Source: Amphirosellinia nigrospora
Lineage: Eukaryota; Ascomycota; Sordariomycetes; Xylariales; Xylariaceae
Reading direction: 5' to 3'
DNA: 64,000 nt
NCBI GenBank assembly: GCA_004123355.1
Contig: SCHM01000002.1
Location: forward strand, 434,001 to 498,000
Part shown: in pieces, positions 15,701 to 30,039 of the stretch
Position numbering within the stretch: the stretch's first letter is position 1
How the letters are laid out: each line of letters opens with the position of its first letter
Notes under the pieces: model-generated
What the model saw: the letters and a program-made list of their open reading frames with translations, nothing else
What the model was told of the DNA's origin: nothing
Databases searched by the model: none
Program-made: the position numbers and the translations under genes

Positions 15701-17849
15701 TTTTATTAGTTTAACGTTTATTTAAACTATTATAATTGTTTTATAATAATAACTATTAAAAAATTAAATAATTAATAATTGCTTTAATAAACTTTTATAA
15801 TTCGTTAATATTTAAATAATGTTTTATAAATAAAAAACTTTAACTTTTTAAAAAATTTTATTATATATTTATTAATATATTTATTTTTTCGGATATTATT
15901 AAAAAATATTTTTTTATTTATATATTATTTTTAAAATATTTTATTTTTATTATATTTTATTATTTTTAAAAAAATCTTTTTTTGTTTATTTTTTTAATTT
16001 ATTAAGCTTTTAAATAAATATTTTTAGCTATTTAATTATTATTAAATAATTAGTTTTTTTAAAACTTAAAGTTTTTAAACTAGTTTAAAACGTTAAAATA
16101 ATATTTTAGTAATAGTAAATTTTTATATAATTTTTTTTATATTATATATAATATAAAACTTTTATAACGTTAAAAAACAAAATTATTTATAAAAAAATAT
16201 AAATCGGGTTATATATTTATAAGCAATTTTAAAAATAATAAGCTTATTATCGATTTATTTTTATAAACTAACCGAAAAAAAAAAGTTTTTATTTAAAGCT
16301 ATATAAAATTTAATTTATAGTTATATTTTTTTTATTATTATACGATTTAGCTTAATAATTATTTATATAAATAAATAAATTTTTAAAAAAAACTTTAGTA
16401 TTATAATTTCTATCTAAATAAAAACTACTAATAAATTTTAATATATTTATTCCGAATATTTAAATATTATTAATTATATTTTTAAATTATTATTTTATAA
16501 ATATTAAACTACGCTATAAATTTTTAAATTAAAAATTATATATATAATATAAATATATAAAAATTACGTATTATAATTAAAGCTATATAAAACTTTATTA
16601 TAATATTAACCGATTATTTTATAACTAAAAATATTTTAAATTAAACTAAACTTAATATAACGTTTATTAATTAAACTAATAAATATTTTATTAATATTTT
16701 ATTTATTTATTTAATATAAATTATAAATATATTATTTATTTAATAAATTAAACTTTGTTTTTAATATATTAAATTAACTTTATATTATATTTAACTAAAT
16801 AAATAATAATAATTAAATTAAACGATTAAATAAAAAACTTATTTTAAACTAAATTTAGTTAGCTAAATTTGTTATAAAAATAATTTTAAAACTATATTTA
16901 ATAAAATAATAAAAGCTAAAATTATTACTAATTATAATAAAAACTTTAAATATTATTATATTATACGCGTTATTTATAAAAATAATAAAATTATTAATAA
17001 AATATTTTCGCGCTTTAGTTATTTATTTATAATTATTAAAATTTACTTTATAATATAAATAAAAAAAATAAATATAAACTATATATTTTTAATAAATAAA
17101 TATATAAATTTATATAAATAGTTTATAATAATAAATATTATTTTAGTATATAATATATATTAAAAAAATTAAACTTTATACTATTTATTTAAAAATATAT
17201 AAAATAATAATTTATTTAAATATTATAATAATTATAAAATATATATTATTAATTATAAAAAACCTTATAATAACTATTAGCTTATTCGCCCTAAAAATAC
17301 TAAACTTATAAAAACTATTTCGTTTAACTTTATTATTAGCTTATTTAAAATCTTTTTAATAAATATACCCTAGCAAATTAAAAATTATAACTATTATAAT
17401 ACGTTAATACTTATAACGTATATTATTTTAAAAAAAACTTTATTTATTTTAAACAATAAAAATATACTATAAAAATTAAATAGTTATATTAATTATATAC
17501 TATTATTAAATAATTAAAAATTATTTATTAATATTATTTCGGATTAAAATTATAAGTTTATTTTAAACTTTTAAAAAAATTATAAAAAATATAAAAAGCT
17601 AAGCTTTTTATAACTATATTTACTATTTTTAAAAAAATAGTTTTTTTAAACGAAAAAACTAAACTATAAAAATTATTATTAATATTATAACTTTAAACAT
17701 TTAAAAATAATTAAATTAATTTATTTTTATTTTTATAGTAAAATTTTAATAATATTTATTTAAATCTTATTAAATTTTCGCTTTATAAATAATATTTAAT
17801 TTCTAATTTTTTAAACTTAATAACGTATTAATAAAATTAATACTATTAA

Positions 17850-18180
17850 ATATAAAAACCTACGCTTTATATATAAATATTTACGTAAAAATACTAAATT
17901 AACTATAAATTTTATTTTATTAAAAGCTAAATAATATTATAATTAAAAGTATAAACTAATAAAATTTAAAAAAAAAAATAAAATATATTTATAGCTATAT
18001 TATAATTATTATTTTTTAAATAAACTTTCTAAAAAATTCTTTTAATAATATATTAATTTTTAAAAAGTTAAAAATTAAATTAAACGTTTTGCTTATAAAC
18101 TAAATTTTTTTAAAACTTTTAAAATATATTTTATTATTTTATTACTTATTTATTTTTAAACAAAATAATAAAAATCTTTT
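17850..18180 (+). pseudogene. Outer Element A: integrase C-terminal remnant
   Basis: A + strand frame in the last 0.8 kb before the 3' LTR resembles the end of Ty3/gypsy integrase: a basic KYKNLR-type stretch, then a region corresponding to RLAYxLDxxKTFKI followed by the degraded HPVIS-type segment. Stops occur where CAA or TGG would be expected. It sets the element's orientation as +. It is dead through RIP. Confidence 0.6.
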
Positions 18181-18629
18181 TTACTAATAAATTTTTTTTT
18201 TAGTTTAATTTTTAATAACTAATTTAATTTTAAAAAAAATAATAATTTTTTAAAATAAAAATTATTTTATAATATCGATTAAACTATAGTTATATTAGCT
18301 TTTAATATTTAATAAAATAAAAAGCTATAGTTATAAAAATAATTAATAAAAATTAAAGTAATAATTAAAAAACTTTAAAAATTTAATTAAAAATATTAGT
18401 TTTAAGCATAATAAATTTAAAATCGAAAAAAAAAAAAAAAAAGCTATAATTATTATAGCTTAACTTAATAAATAACCTTGCAATTATTCCCGGAAAATAA
18501 ATTTCGTTATAAAAATAATTAAATTAAAATAATAAATTTATATTAATAAATACCCTAATATTATATATTAGCTTAAATATAATATTAGAATTATTAAAAG
18601 CAATAATAGTTTTTTTTAAGGCTAGTATT

Positions 18630-18846
18630 TGCTATATTTTAATAAGGGAGGTAACCCTTGTAAGGGGTCCTTACTGTAAAGTAGAACTTATTCTATTAAT
18701 AAGTAAAGTTTAGTCCTATAAATTAAATAAAAAAGCTAAGGACTAAGTAAATCTTTTACTTTTAGCAAAAGCTTTATTTAATATTTGCTTTTTTTTTATT
18801 ATTTAATATAAACTTAATATTATACTATCCTTAGTAAAGCTTACTA
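18630..18846 (+). repeat. Element A outer copy, 3' LTR
   Basis: 217 bp starting TGCTATAT. The ATAAT target duplication follows, and then Element B sequence resumes. Confidence 0.88.
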
Positions 18847-21705
18847 ATAATAAACGAAAAAAATATAATTATTTTTATTTTTTATATAATATTATTTTCT
18901 AGGTATTATTAATTATTATTTTTGCTAATATATAAATAAAGTTTATACGTTAAAAAAAATATTTTTATATAATTTTTATTTAAAATTATAGCTAAGTTAT
19001 TATTTTATATTAAAACGGTTTATATAATAGTTATATTAATTATTAAAATGTTTTATTTAATTAATATTATATAGTATTAGGTTTTTAAAATAGCGTTTAT
19101 AGCGCTTATATATAGCGATCGTATAATATTTATTATTTTTATTATATATAGTTTAAGTTTAAAAAAAAAAAAAAAAAAAAGATTAATTATATATATTATT
19201 TTTTAAGGTATAAATTTTAGTTATTATTTTTACTATAATTTTTTAATTTTTTTTATTTATATATAATATTTGTTTTTTTAAATATTTATATATAATATAT
19301 TGCTTTATATATATTTAGCTGCTATTTATTATATAAACGTATTTTTTATAGTTTTTTAATAAATATTTTAATTTATATAAATAGTTTATTTATAAAAACT
19401 AAAGTTTTTAATGTTTAGTTTAATATACGTTTAATAAATATATTAGCTAAATTATTTTTATTATTAATTTATTATATTTTAAAAATTTTTTTTTTTTTTG
19501 TATAACTTTAAAAAAATATAATATTTATTATTAATTTTTTTTTTAAATTATTTTTAGTTTAATTAAATAATTATATAACGATTTAAAATTTAAATATAAA
19601 ATAATTAATATTAAAAATAAGTTAAATATTTTTATAATTTTTAAAATATTATATAAAAAATAATAATATTATTAAAATTATAATTATATTATATAATTTA
19701 TTAGCTAAAATATTTTGTATAATTTTTTTATATTATTCGAATTTTAATATATAATATTATTTTTAATTTTAAAGTTTAAATTTATTATATTTTTTGTATA
19801 AACTTTAATTATAAATATAATAATAAATTTAAACTATAAAATTATATTTATATTATTTATAAATAATTTGTTTATAAAAATAAAAAGCTTTATATAATAA
19901 AAATTAAAAAAAATAAATATAAACTTTTTTAATAAATTATTTTTTTATTATTTAATTTATTTGTTTAATATTTTAATATTATATAATTATAGCTTAATAA
20001 TTTAAGCTATAATAATAAAATCGTACGTAGTTTTAAATTAATATATATTATTAATATATATTTTTTTAATTCGTTAAAAAATATAAGCTTAAGCGAATTT
20101 TTTTATATAAAAGTTAATTTTAGCTAAATTTTTAATTTAGCTTTTTTAAATTATTATAATATTTTATTTATATAAAAAAATCTTTTTGCTATTAAATTTA
20201 AAAAAGTATTTAAAAAATAAAGTTTTTTAAGCTTTATATAAAGTTTTATTTATTTAAGTTTTTTTTTTCGCGCAATAAAAAGTTTAATATAATAAAGTTT
20301 AGCGTATTATTTATTTATATTTTAATTATTTCGAAAATATTTAAATTATTATATATAATTAATAAATAAATTATATATAAATTTATATTTTAAGTTTTTT
20401 TAATAATATTAATAATATATTTTAAATTAATATAGTTTAAATTTAGCTAAATTATATAAAAGTTATATAATATATAAATAGTTTTTAAAAAGTATTTTTT
20501 TTTTAGTTTTAAAATAAATAAATATAAATATTGCGTAATAATTTATTTTAATTAAATATAAGTTTAAATAATATTTTTAAGTTTATATAAAATTCTAAAA
20601 TTTTATATAAAAATAAAGCTAAATATTAAAATTAACTATTAGTTTATTTTTTAAATCGTTAATAATTAAATTAAAATAGTATTTTTTTAATATTATTATA
20701 TTTTATATAATAAGTTTAAACTTTTTATATAGTTTTATAGTTTTTTTTTTAATTTTTTATATAAAATAAAACTTAAAAATATATTTTTTTTTATAAATAT
20801 TTAAATTATATATAATAAATTTAAAAACGTTTTATATAATAAGTTTATTAATTTTATTATATTTAACTTTTTAAATAGTTTATTAAAAATTATAAAATTT
20901 TATTTATATATAGTTTAATTATTAATTTAAAAGCTTATTTTTTTTTTTATTAAAAAAATTTATAATATTAAATATTATATAATAAATATATTTAAACGTT
21001 ATATAACTAATAAAAAGCTAAATTTTTTTTTTTAGCTAGTTATGTTTTTTTTTAATAATTATTAATTATATAAATTATATATTATTTTAGTTTAAATTAT
21101 TTGCTTAAATATTTTTTATATAATAATATAGTTTAATTTATATATTTAAAAATATATTAGTTTATTAATCGAAATTATAATTATATTAATTTTTTAATTG
21201 TTTTAATTTTGTACGGTTTTTTTTATTTTATTTTTTTTTTATATTAAAATTTCGTTTTAAAAAAAAATATAATATATTATATAAAATAGTTTATTTTATT
21301 TATTAATCGTATAATTAATTTTAACTTTTATATAGTTTTTTATATATTTTTTTATTTTTTAAATAGTTGCTATTTTTTTATAATAAAAAAAAATAAAAAA
21401 AACTTTTTATTAATATAAAAATAAGCTTTAAAAATAAAAAAAATTAATATAAACTATTAAATTTAATAATATTATTTAATATTTTTATTATTATTTATAA
21501 AATTAATTTATTATTTATATATATATTAATTTTTTCCCGAAAAATATTATATATATATTTAAATAGTTTATATATTTGTTTTTTTTATTATTATTTAATA
21601 TATTTTAATAAATATTTTATAATATTATATATTAGTTATTTTATATATTTTTTAAATTTATTTAACGAAAAATTTTTTAAAATTATATATAATATTATTA
21701 AAAAG

Positions 21706-23980
21706 TTTTTAATAAATATTAATTTAATATTTATATAATATTTTTATATATTTTATATAAATATTAATTTTAAAAAATTACTATTTAAAATAATATAATA
21801 ATATTAATAATATATAATATATTTTAATTATTTATTTATATAATATTTATAACTATTTTATAATTAAATTTATAGTTATTTTTAATTATAAATTTAAATT
21901 ATTATAAAGTTTTATTATACGTTTAATAATAATAATAAAATTTTTAGATTTTTTTTAAAATAAATTGTTCGATTTTATATTTTACGTAAATAATATTTTA
22001 TATAATTTTTTTATATAAAAATATCTAAATCGTTTATATAAATAGTATAATTTAATTTTATAAAATAACTAATTATTTTATATAAATTAATATTAAAAAT
22101 AAATAATTTTATTTATATATAATAAAATTTTATTTTTATTTTTTTATACGATAATATTTTTTATATTATTAAAATATATTTTTAAATAGTTTATATTTTT
22201 TAAAAAAAATAAAAATAAAATAAAATATTTAAATATAAAATATTATATAATTAATTTAGTTATTAATTTTATTATATTAACCGAAATTATTATATAGTTT
22301 TTATTAAAGTTTATTTTAGTTATTTTAAAAGTTTAAATAATTTTAGCTTTTAAGTTTTTTTATATATAAATTTTTATTTATAGTTTTTTTATAATAAAAA
22401 TTTCGAAGCTTTATATTTTAAATAATATTTTAATATTTCGTATAATATTAATTATTAAATATAAACAAATTAAATAATTAATTTATAATTATTAACTAAA
22501 TATTTTTTTAATTATATAATAATAAATATATTATTTATAATATATTATATAATATTTTTATTTTATATATTTAAATTTTTTTTTTTTTATCGTACGTATT
22601 TAAATAGTTTTTATATTTAATTAAATAAGTTAAAAATTTTTTAAAAATTAGTTTATTTTTAAATATTATTTTATATATATTAAAATATTAATTTTTCGCG
22701 CGAAACTTTTTTTAAAAATATAGTTAATTAATTAATATTTTTTTTTAATAAATAAAATATTTTTATTTTATATAAGTTTTTTAAAAAATAAATATTTATA
22801 TAATTTTAGCTAATATATTATTTTTAAAAATTCTTAAAATATTATATAATATTTTTATATTATATAAATATAATAATTAATTTAGTTATACTATTAATTT
22901 ATATAATAAAATTTTTTTTTTTTTATATAAAATGTTAAATTATTAGGTTTTTTTTAATTTAAAAATATAAATAAAAATTTAAAAAAATCTTTTATATATA
23001 AGTTTTAAAAAATAAATATTATTTCGAATTTTAAAATATTTTTATACGCGTATATAATAATTATATTTAAATAAATTTTTTTAAATATTTTGCTTTAAAT
23101 ATTTTTAAGCTTTAAATAGCTTATTAATTATAACTTTTAATATTTTATATAAAAATAGGTTTTTTTTTATTTATATATTTATATAAAAATAATATTAGTT
23201 TAATCGGTTTAATATTAATTATAGTTTATAATTATATTAAAATATAAATTTATAATATTATATATTTTTTTTTACGTATAATTAAAGCCGATATAATATA
23301 TATAATAATTTTTTATATATTAGTTAATATTAATAAAAATATAATATAAAACTAATTTTTATAATTTTAAGCTTATAATAATAATTAACGAACTATTATA
23401 TTTTATTATAAAATAAATTGTATAGCTTTTCGGAATAATTTTTTTTTTTATTAAGTTTTTAAAAAAATTTAATATTTCGTAGATAAATGATACGCGCGGG
23501 CAAGGGGTGTGCGCGTACGCGCACACATCACACACTCGCCCTGGCGGGCGCGCACCAGCCACCACGTGGCTAGTGCCTGGTCTGTGCGTGTGGCTTCGCC
23601 ACACACACACACACACAAATATTATTTAGACCTGTAGAATTCACATAGATCTAGAGACTTCGTCTCCATCTCTTTTTCAATATACAAATTTTACCCATAC
23701 TTCACCATATCAATAAAATAGCTCCGTTTTAAATATTATATATAAAAAAAATCTAAATTTTAAATAAAATATTTATATTTAATATTATATAATAAATAAA
23801 TTATTTTAAAATTTAAAAAAATTTTAAAAAATTAAATATTTTATTATATATTAAAAGTATAGTATATTTTTTATTTATATAAAAAATAAATTATTAATTA
23901 AAACAAATAATAAATAATATTTAATAATTATAAAAAATTTCTAAAATTTTGCTTTTAATATTTTATTTTTATATAATGTT
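21706..23980. mobile_element. Insertion of about 2.3 kb in Element B copy 1, unclassified
   Basis: Element B copy 2 (reverse complement of about 32,060-32,110) is continuous across this point, while copy 1 is interrupted between about 21,706 and about 23,980. A near-repeat of ATTATTAAA / ATTATTTAAA at the two edges may be a target duplication of about 9 bp. No clear terminal repeats or coding motif could be made out. Most of it is RIP-mutated, but the last 0.5 kb carries the GC-rich island at 23,484-23,735. Edges are approximate. Confidence 0.6.
23484..23735. other. GC-rich, non-RIP island with palindromes
   Basis: About 250 bp of normal to high GC with intact CpG and CpA, sharply bounded by AT-only DNA. 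It contains a perfect 20-bp palindrome at 23,507-23,526, a GTGGC/GCCAC hairpin with a TTC loop near 23,588-23,601, and a CA-repeat tract at 23,601-23,616. A less GC-rich right half ends in a T/A-rich stretch. It could be an LTR or MITE fragment that escaped RIP or arrived later. The minus-strand 85-codon frame across it is half AT-tract and is not a credible gene. Confidence 0.6.
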
Positions 23981-24971
23981 TTATTATTTAAAATTAAAAA
24001 ACTAACTTTAATTACGTACGTAAGTTATTTTGTAGCTGTTTTTTATTTATTTTTTTATTTTTTTTTTATTTATTTTTTTATTTAAAAAAAAAAAATCGCA
24101 AGGTTATTTTATTATATAAAAAACTTTATTAATTTAAAATTATTAATTTAATATAAAAATATAAATATTATCCGAAATAATTATATAAAAATTTAAAATT
24201 TATACGTTAAAATATATTTATTTTTTATAAATTATATAATATAGTTTTTTTTTAACTATTTTATAAGTTTTTAATCTAAAATACTTATTATATAAAAAGC
24301 GCCGTAAATTTTTTAATAATTTAAATATTAATTTTATTAAATATTTTAAATTTTATTAATTTAAAATCTTTTATTAATATTTTTAAAAAATCTTTTAAAT
24401 TATATAATAACTAATTATATTTTATATATAAATATATTATTTACGTATTAACTTTTTTTATAATAATTATTTAAAAGCTTTATAAATATTTTTATATATA
24501 TATAAAGTTGATAATTTTTATATAAGCTTAAAAATATATTAATTTTTTAAACGATTTTTTTAAATATAATTTTATATAAATATTAGCTAAAAAAATAAAA
24601 AGCTATTCTAGCTATTTTAATTGTTTTTTAAAAGTATAGTATTTTTATATATTTGTTTATATTAGCTATTATACGATTAATTATTATTATTATTATATTC
24701 GAAAATATTACGGACAAAAAGTTATTAAATTATATTACGAATTTTTACGTAATTTATTAATAATAATTAAAAAATAATATAATTACGCGCTATTAATTAA
24801 ACTTCTATATAAAATATAATATTAAAATACGTTAAAATAATTAATTTTTTTTTATTAATAAATACTAAAAAAACTAAAATATAATATAAAAAACGCAGCT
24901 TATATAATTAAGTTTAAATTCTATTTTTATTTTTGCTAATTTAATATTTTTTAGCTAAAAATATTAATTAG

Positions 24972-25197
24972 TATTAAATAGCTAAAAAGTATAATATTAT
25001 ACGTAATAATAAATAAAATAAATATTAATATATATCGATTTATTTTTCTAATTATTTGTACGAAAGCTAGGCTTTATATATAAAGAATTTTTTTATACGA
25101 AAAAATTCTGCCGCAATATATTATACAACTAAATTAAGCGGATATATTAGCTTAATTTTATATAAACAGCTAATAATAGATATATATAATTATAATA
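24972..25197 (+). repeat. Element B copy 1, 3' terminal repeat
   Basis: 226 bp in the same orientation as 1-163, beginning TATTAAATAGCT where the least mutated copy reads TGTTAGGTAGCT. It is shorter than the 276-283 bp of the copy-2 repeats, mainly through small deletions near its end. Confidence 0.72.
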
Positions 25198-26948
25198 TAA
25201 TATATATTATATTTTATATAAATATTATTAATTTTTATTTTAAATAATATAATAAATATAATTAAATATTTATTATATATTAAATTAAATAAAAATTTTC
25301 GCTTTAATAATATAAACTAAAGTTTTTTAATAAAAAAAATAAATATTAGTTTTTTTTATAATTTTATTTAATTTATAACAATTTATATAAAAATAAAATT
25401 ATTATTTATTTTTTTATAAATAAAATAAATATATTATATAAAATATTATTAAATTTAATAAAGCTTTATATAATTTTTAATTAAGAATTTTTTATAGTTT
25501 TTAGTTCGTTAATAATATTTATATATAAAAAATTATAATTTAAATTAGCTTTAAATTTATTTTTAATAAATTTTATTTATAATTTTTTATAAATAATATA
25601 ATAATAATATATTAAAGTTTATTTAGCTAAAAATATATATTAAGTTTTAATATTTTTTAAGTATTTTTTTTACGTTTTTTATTTTTTTTTTTTTTTTTTT
25701 TAAAAAATTATTTTTATTTTTTTTTAATTTTTTAATTATTTTATCGATTTTAATACTAATAATATAACGTTTTTTACCCGGTTTTTTTTTATTATTATAT
25801 TAAAAAATAGTTATATTTAAAACTAAATATTTTAATTATTAGTTTTTTTTTATATTATTAATATTATTTGTTTTATATAATAAAGATTTTTTTTATTAAA
25901 CTTTTAAATAAAAATTAAAATTATATTTTATAAAAAAATATAATTTATATTTTTAAAATAAATTTTAATAAAAATTAGTTAAATATTATTTGTTTTATTT
26001 TATTAAAGTTTTTTATATAAATTATATATTTTAAAATAAATATTTTTAGTTTTATGTTTTTTAAATATTATTTTGTTTTTTTTTTTATTATATATATATT
26101 TTTTTAGATTTTAAAATTATAGTTTTATTAATCGGCTTAAATTAATAAGCTAAATATTATAGCTAATATTATTTTATTTTATTATTAAATAATATTTTAT
26201 ATTATAATTAAAAAATAGCTAAAATAAAAATATTAAATAATTTTATTAATAATTTAATAAAAATATAAATATTTAAATTAATTTATTTTAATAATAATTA
26301 TAAATTAAATTAATAATAATTATAGTTTATTTTAAAGTTTTTTATATATTTTTAATAATAATAAAAAAGTTTAATTAATATTTTTTTTATTTTATTATTA
26401 TATTTTATAACTTTTTTAATAAAAAATTTATAATAATAATAAAATTAAATAGTTTAATAATTTTTTTACGAATTATTAATTTATATTTATATATATATTT
26501 ATTTTTATATTTTTAAAAAAATTATTTATAGTTAAAAAAAGTTTATTATTATATAAAATATAATATATAATAAAAGTTTTTTATTTAAATATTTTTTATT
26601 AAATTTATTTTATAATTAATAATATTTTTTAAAAATATTCTTTTTAAAAAAAAACTATTTTTTTTAAAATTATTTTTTTTTTTATATTTATTATAAGTTT
26701 ATTTTCTTATATATAAACTAGCTTAATATTTAATATATTATATATAGCTAAAATAATAATATTTAAGTTTTTTATTTATTAAAGTTTAATTTTTTAAAAA
26801 ATATTTTTTAAAATATATTTTATTAATAATAGTTAAAATATTTATTATTAAAAATTAATTATTATATTTTATTAATATTAAGTTTAAATAATTAAGCAAA
26901 ATTATTATTATTATTATTTAGTTTTAAAATAAAACGAAAAATTATTTA

Positions 26949-26979
<31 letters not shown>

Positions 26980-29900
26980 TTATAATAATAAACTTTTATA
27001 TTTTTTTTATAAGTTTATTTTATTTATAATTAATTATTATTAAATAATAAATTATTAAAAATAATATTTTATATAATATTAAAATTAATATTTTTTTAAA
27101 TATTTTAATATAGTTTAATTATTAGTTAAAAAAATAATTTATTTTTAAATTTTTTTTTATTTAGTTTTATTAAATTTAATTTTATTAATTAAATAAATAA
27201 AAATAGTTTAAAATTTAAAAAATTTAATTAATATATATTAATTAAAACTAAATAATTAAAAATTAACTTTAATTTTTTTATTACGATTAATATTAATATA
27301 AATTTTTTAAAATATTTTAAAATAGTTTTTAAATTAATTAATATATTAAAATAATTAAAAAAAATAAAAAAAAAATTATTAGCTATATAGCTTTTAATAT
27401 AAGTTTTAATATTAATTATTTTAGCTATATTATTATAAAACTAATTAATATTAAATTTAAAACAATTTTATATAGTTTAAATTTATATTTTAAACTTAAA
27501 TTTATTTTTAGTTATATTATTATAAAAAATAAATATTAATATTTTAACTATATAATAGTTATTTTTATTATTTTTAATAAATAAAAATTATTTTATAATA
27601 ATTTAATAAATTAATTATTTATTAGTTTAAAATATTTAAATTATTTTAAATATAATTATATTATTTAATTATTTTTTATAATTTATTTAATAATTAATTA
27701 ATAGTTTATTAATTAGTTTATTATTAATTAAAATTATTTTTAGTTATAAATTAAAAAAATTAATAGTATATATTAATATATAATATTTCGTTATAAAAAA
27801 TAATAATTTTATTTTATTTTTTATTTAATCGAATAAAATTTTATTTTATTTATTTAACTTTTTAGCAAATATATATAAATTAATAATAAATAATAATAAA
27901 TTATTAAAAAAAACGTATATTTTATTTTTTAAAAAATAATAATAAAATTTTTATATATATTATTTATATTAGTTTAGTTTATATTTTTATCGAAATTAAA
28001 CTAAATTATTTGCTATAATATATTATTAGTTTAAAATAAAAATTAAGCTTAATTTTTTTATTTATAATTTTATATAATTATTAATTAAATATTAAATTAT
28101 ATAATTAAAGCTAACAATATTTATATAGAATTTTTATTTTTTAAATATATAATTAATAATATTATAAAACTATTATATTAAATTAATTAAAAGTAGTTAG
28201 TTTTTATAGTTTTATTATAGTTTTTATATAGTTTAAAAAGCTAAAATAAATATATTTTTTATTATTTGCTAAAGTTTTATTATAAAAAGTTTATTATTTC
28301 GAATATTTAAAGCAAATAAGTTTAAAATATTAATAAAAGCTTTAATACGTATAATTATATATACTTTATTTTAGTTTTTTTTTAAAAGTATTTTAATATT
28401 TTTAAATTAAATTAATCGTTTAGTTAAAAAATATTATAAAAATAATCTTAATATTTTATAATATTTTAAATAATTTATAAATAGTTATACTTTATATATT
28501 TAAAAAAAATAAAGCTTAATATATATATATATATATAAAATCTATAAATAAAAAATAAAAAAAAAGTTTAAGTTATATTATAAGTAGCTGCTTAAATATT
28601 TACGTAAAATAGCTATATTTATTATTAATGCTTGCTTTTATTTATTATAACTATATTTATTATAAGTAATAGTTATTATAAATAGAATTATAAGTGCTAT
28701 AGCTAGTAAAACATAGCTATTAAAGCTTATAAATTTATAACTATAAAAATTCTTAAAATTATTTTAGTTATTAATATTACGAATATTTTAATTAAAATAA
28801 ATAAAAATATTAAACTAAAATAAATCCGCGAAAATTATAATAATAATATATATATTAGCTTATAAAAATTAGCTATAAAAACTTTAGTTATTATATAATT
28901 ATTTTAATAATATTATTAGCTAAAATAATTAGCTTAAAATTTTTAATTATTTTAAATTTATTTATTATTATAAATATTAAATTTAATATAAATTAATTAT
29001 TATAACTATTATAATTAATATAATATTAATAAAATTAATATTTATAAATAAATTAATAAATTTTATAATTGTTTTATAATAACGTTTAATAAACTAATAT
29101 TATATTATTAATTTTATATAAAAATAATATTTTATTTTTAGTTATTAATATTTTTAATATTTAGCTTTTAAATATTTTTTATTAATATAATATATAATTT
29201 TATTATAAATATTAAAATTATATTACTATTAAAACAACTATATATATTAATATTAAAAAAAATTTTAAATTTAAGCTTTTAAAAATATATTTTATTTTAA
29301 ATATTAAAAGTTTATAAATTTTTTTAAAAATATAATTAATAATAATATTTATATTTATATTAAAAAACTTTTAAAATAATTAAATTTATTAAAATTATTA
29401 AAACTTATAATTTTAAATAAATATAAATAAATTAATATTTTTAAAATAAAATAGTTTAAAATTTCTTTTATTAATAATTAATAAAAATAAAACTAAATAT
29501 AAAAGCTTATTTTTTAATTAAAAAATATAAAAGTTTTTAATAAAACTTATAATAAACTTTATAAAATAAATCGTATAATTTAAATAAATAAAACTATATT
29601 TTTTACGTATTTATATTTATTATTTAAAAAAAAGTTTATAATAAATAAAAACTAAATAATTATTAATTATAATAGTTTAATAAAATTATTATTTTTAATA
29701 GTTATTTTTTTTTTATAAAATAAAATAATTAAAAGTTTTTATAAAAAGTTTATATTATTTATATTAATATAACCGGTTTTTTTATTAATTTTTAGTTTAT
29801 TTTAATTATAAAAATAAATTTATTATTATTAGTTTTTATAATATAAATAATTTAATATTATATTAATAAAATATATAAATTTTTTTAATTATATTTAAAA

Positions 29901-30034
29901 ATATATAAATAAATTTTTTTTATTTTTATTTTTATTTTATTATTATTTTATTAATAATATATTATTTTTTTAATATGTTCGAAAAATATATAATATTTAA
30001 ATATTATTTTTAATTTATTTAATTAAAAAATATT
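25198..30034. other. AT-rich DNA between the two Element B copies, unclassified
   Basis: 4.8 kb of RIP-mutated sequence lying between inverted copies B1 and B2. It holds several homopolymer tracts (T run near 25,683-25,700, A run near 26,951-26,979). A patch at about 28,560-28,760 is less depleted in GC. No terminal repeats, open frames or recognisable motifs were found. If B2's target duplication is right, this DNA was once continuous with 36,073 onward. Confidence 0.6.
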
Positions 30035-30039
30035 ATTAT

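Larger units (their letters stand above)
1079..18846 (+). mobile_element. Element A outer copy: Ty3/gypsy-type LTR retrotransposon, split by an inner copy
   Basis: Bounded by LTRs 1,079-1,295 and 18,630-18,846 and flanked by a perfect 5-bp duplication ATAAT (1,074-1,078 and 18,847-18,851). The uninterrupted target is seen in Element B copy 2 around 34.9 kb. Removing the inner copy and one target duplication leaves about 8.97 kb. LTRs start TG and end TA, where CA is expected; CA to TA is the RIP change. Coding remnants read on the + strand: gag-like near 12.65 kb and an integrase C-terminal region near 17.85-18.18 kb. That order puts integrase last, which is the Ty3/gypsy arrangement. Confidence 0.88.
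1..25197 (+). mobile_element. Element B copy 1 (LTR-bounded, interrupted by nested insertions)
   Basis: One copy of a repeat family with same-orientation terminal repeats (1-163, truncated by the window edge, and 24,972-25,197). Its body is 164-1,078 plus 18,852-21,705 plus about 23,981-24,971. That body aligns by eye, in reverse complement, with 30,323-35,791. Removing the nested insertions leaves about 5.1 kb here, against about 5.2 kb in the other copy, so the reconstruction is consistent. Direct terminal repeats favour an LTR retrotransposon. I found no convincing reverse transcriptase or integrase motif, so the class remains open. It is heavily RIP-mutated. Confidence 0.75.

Noticed and set aside
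20160-20420. Possible copia-type reverse transcriptase (ALYG-like stretch) in Element B
   Set aside because: The surrounding residues do not follow the copia RT pattern in either copy, and both strands give equally protein-like AT-rich frames.
23359-23616. 85-codon minus-strand frame across the GC island
   Set aside because: Its N-terminal half is low-complexity from the CA/GT tract and its C-terminal half is AT-tract translation; no splice or family support.
23630-23735. Right part of the GC island as the end of a copia LTR
   Set aside because: A vague resemblance only; no partner repeat and no target duplication in the window.
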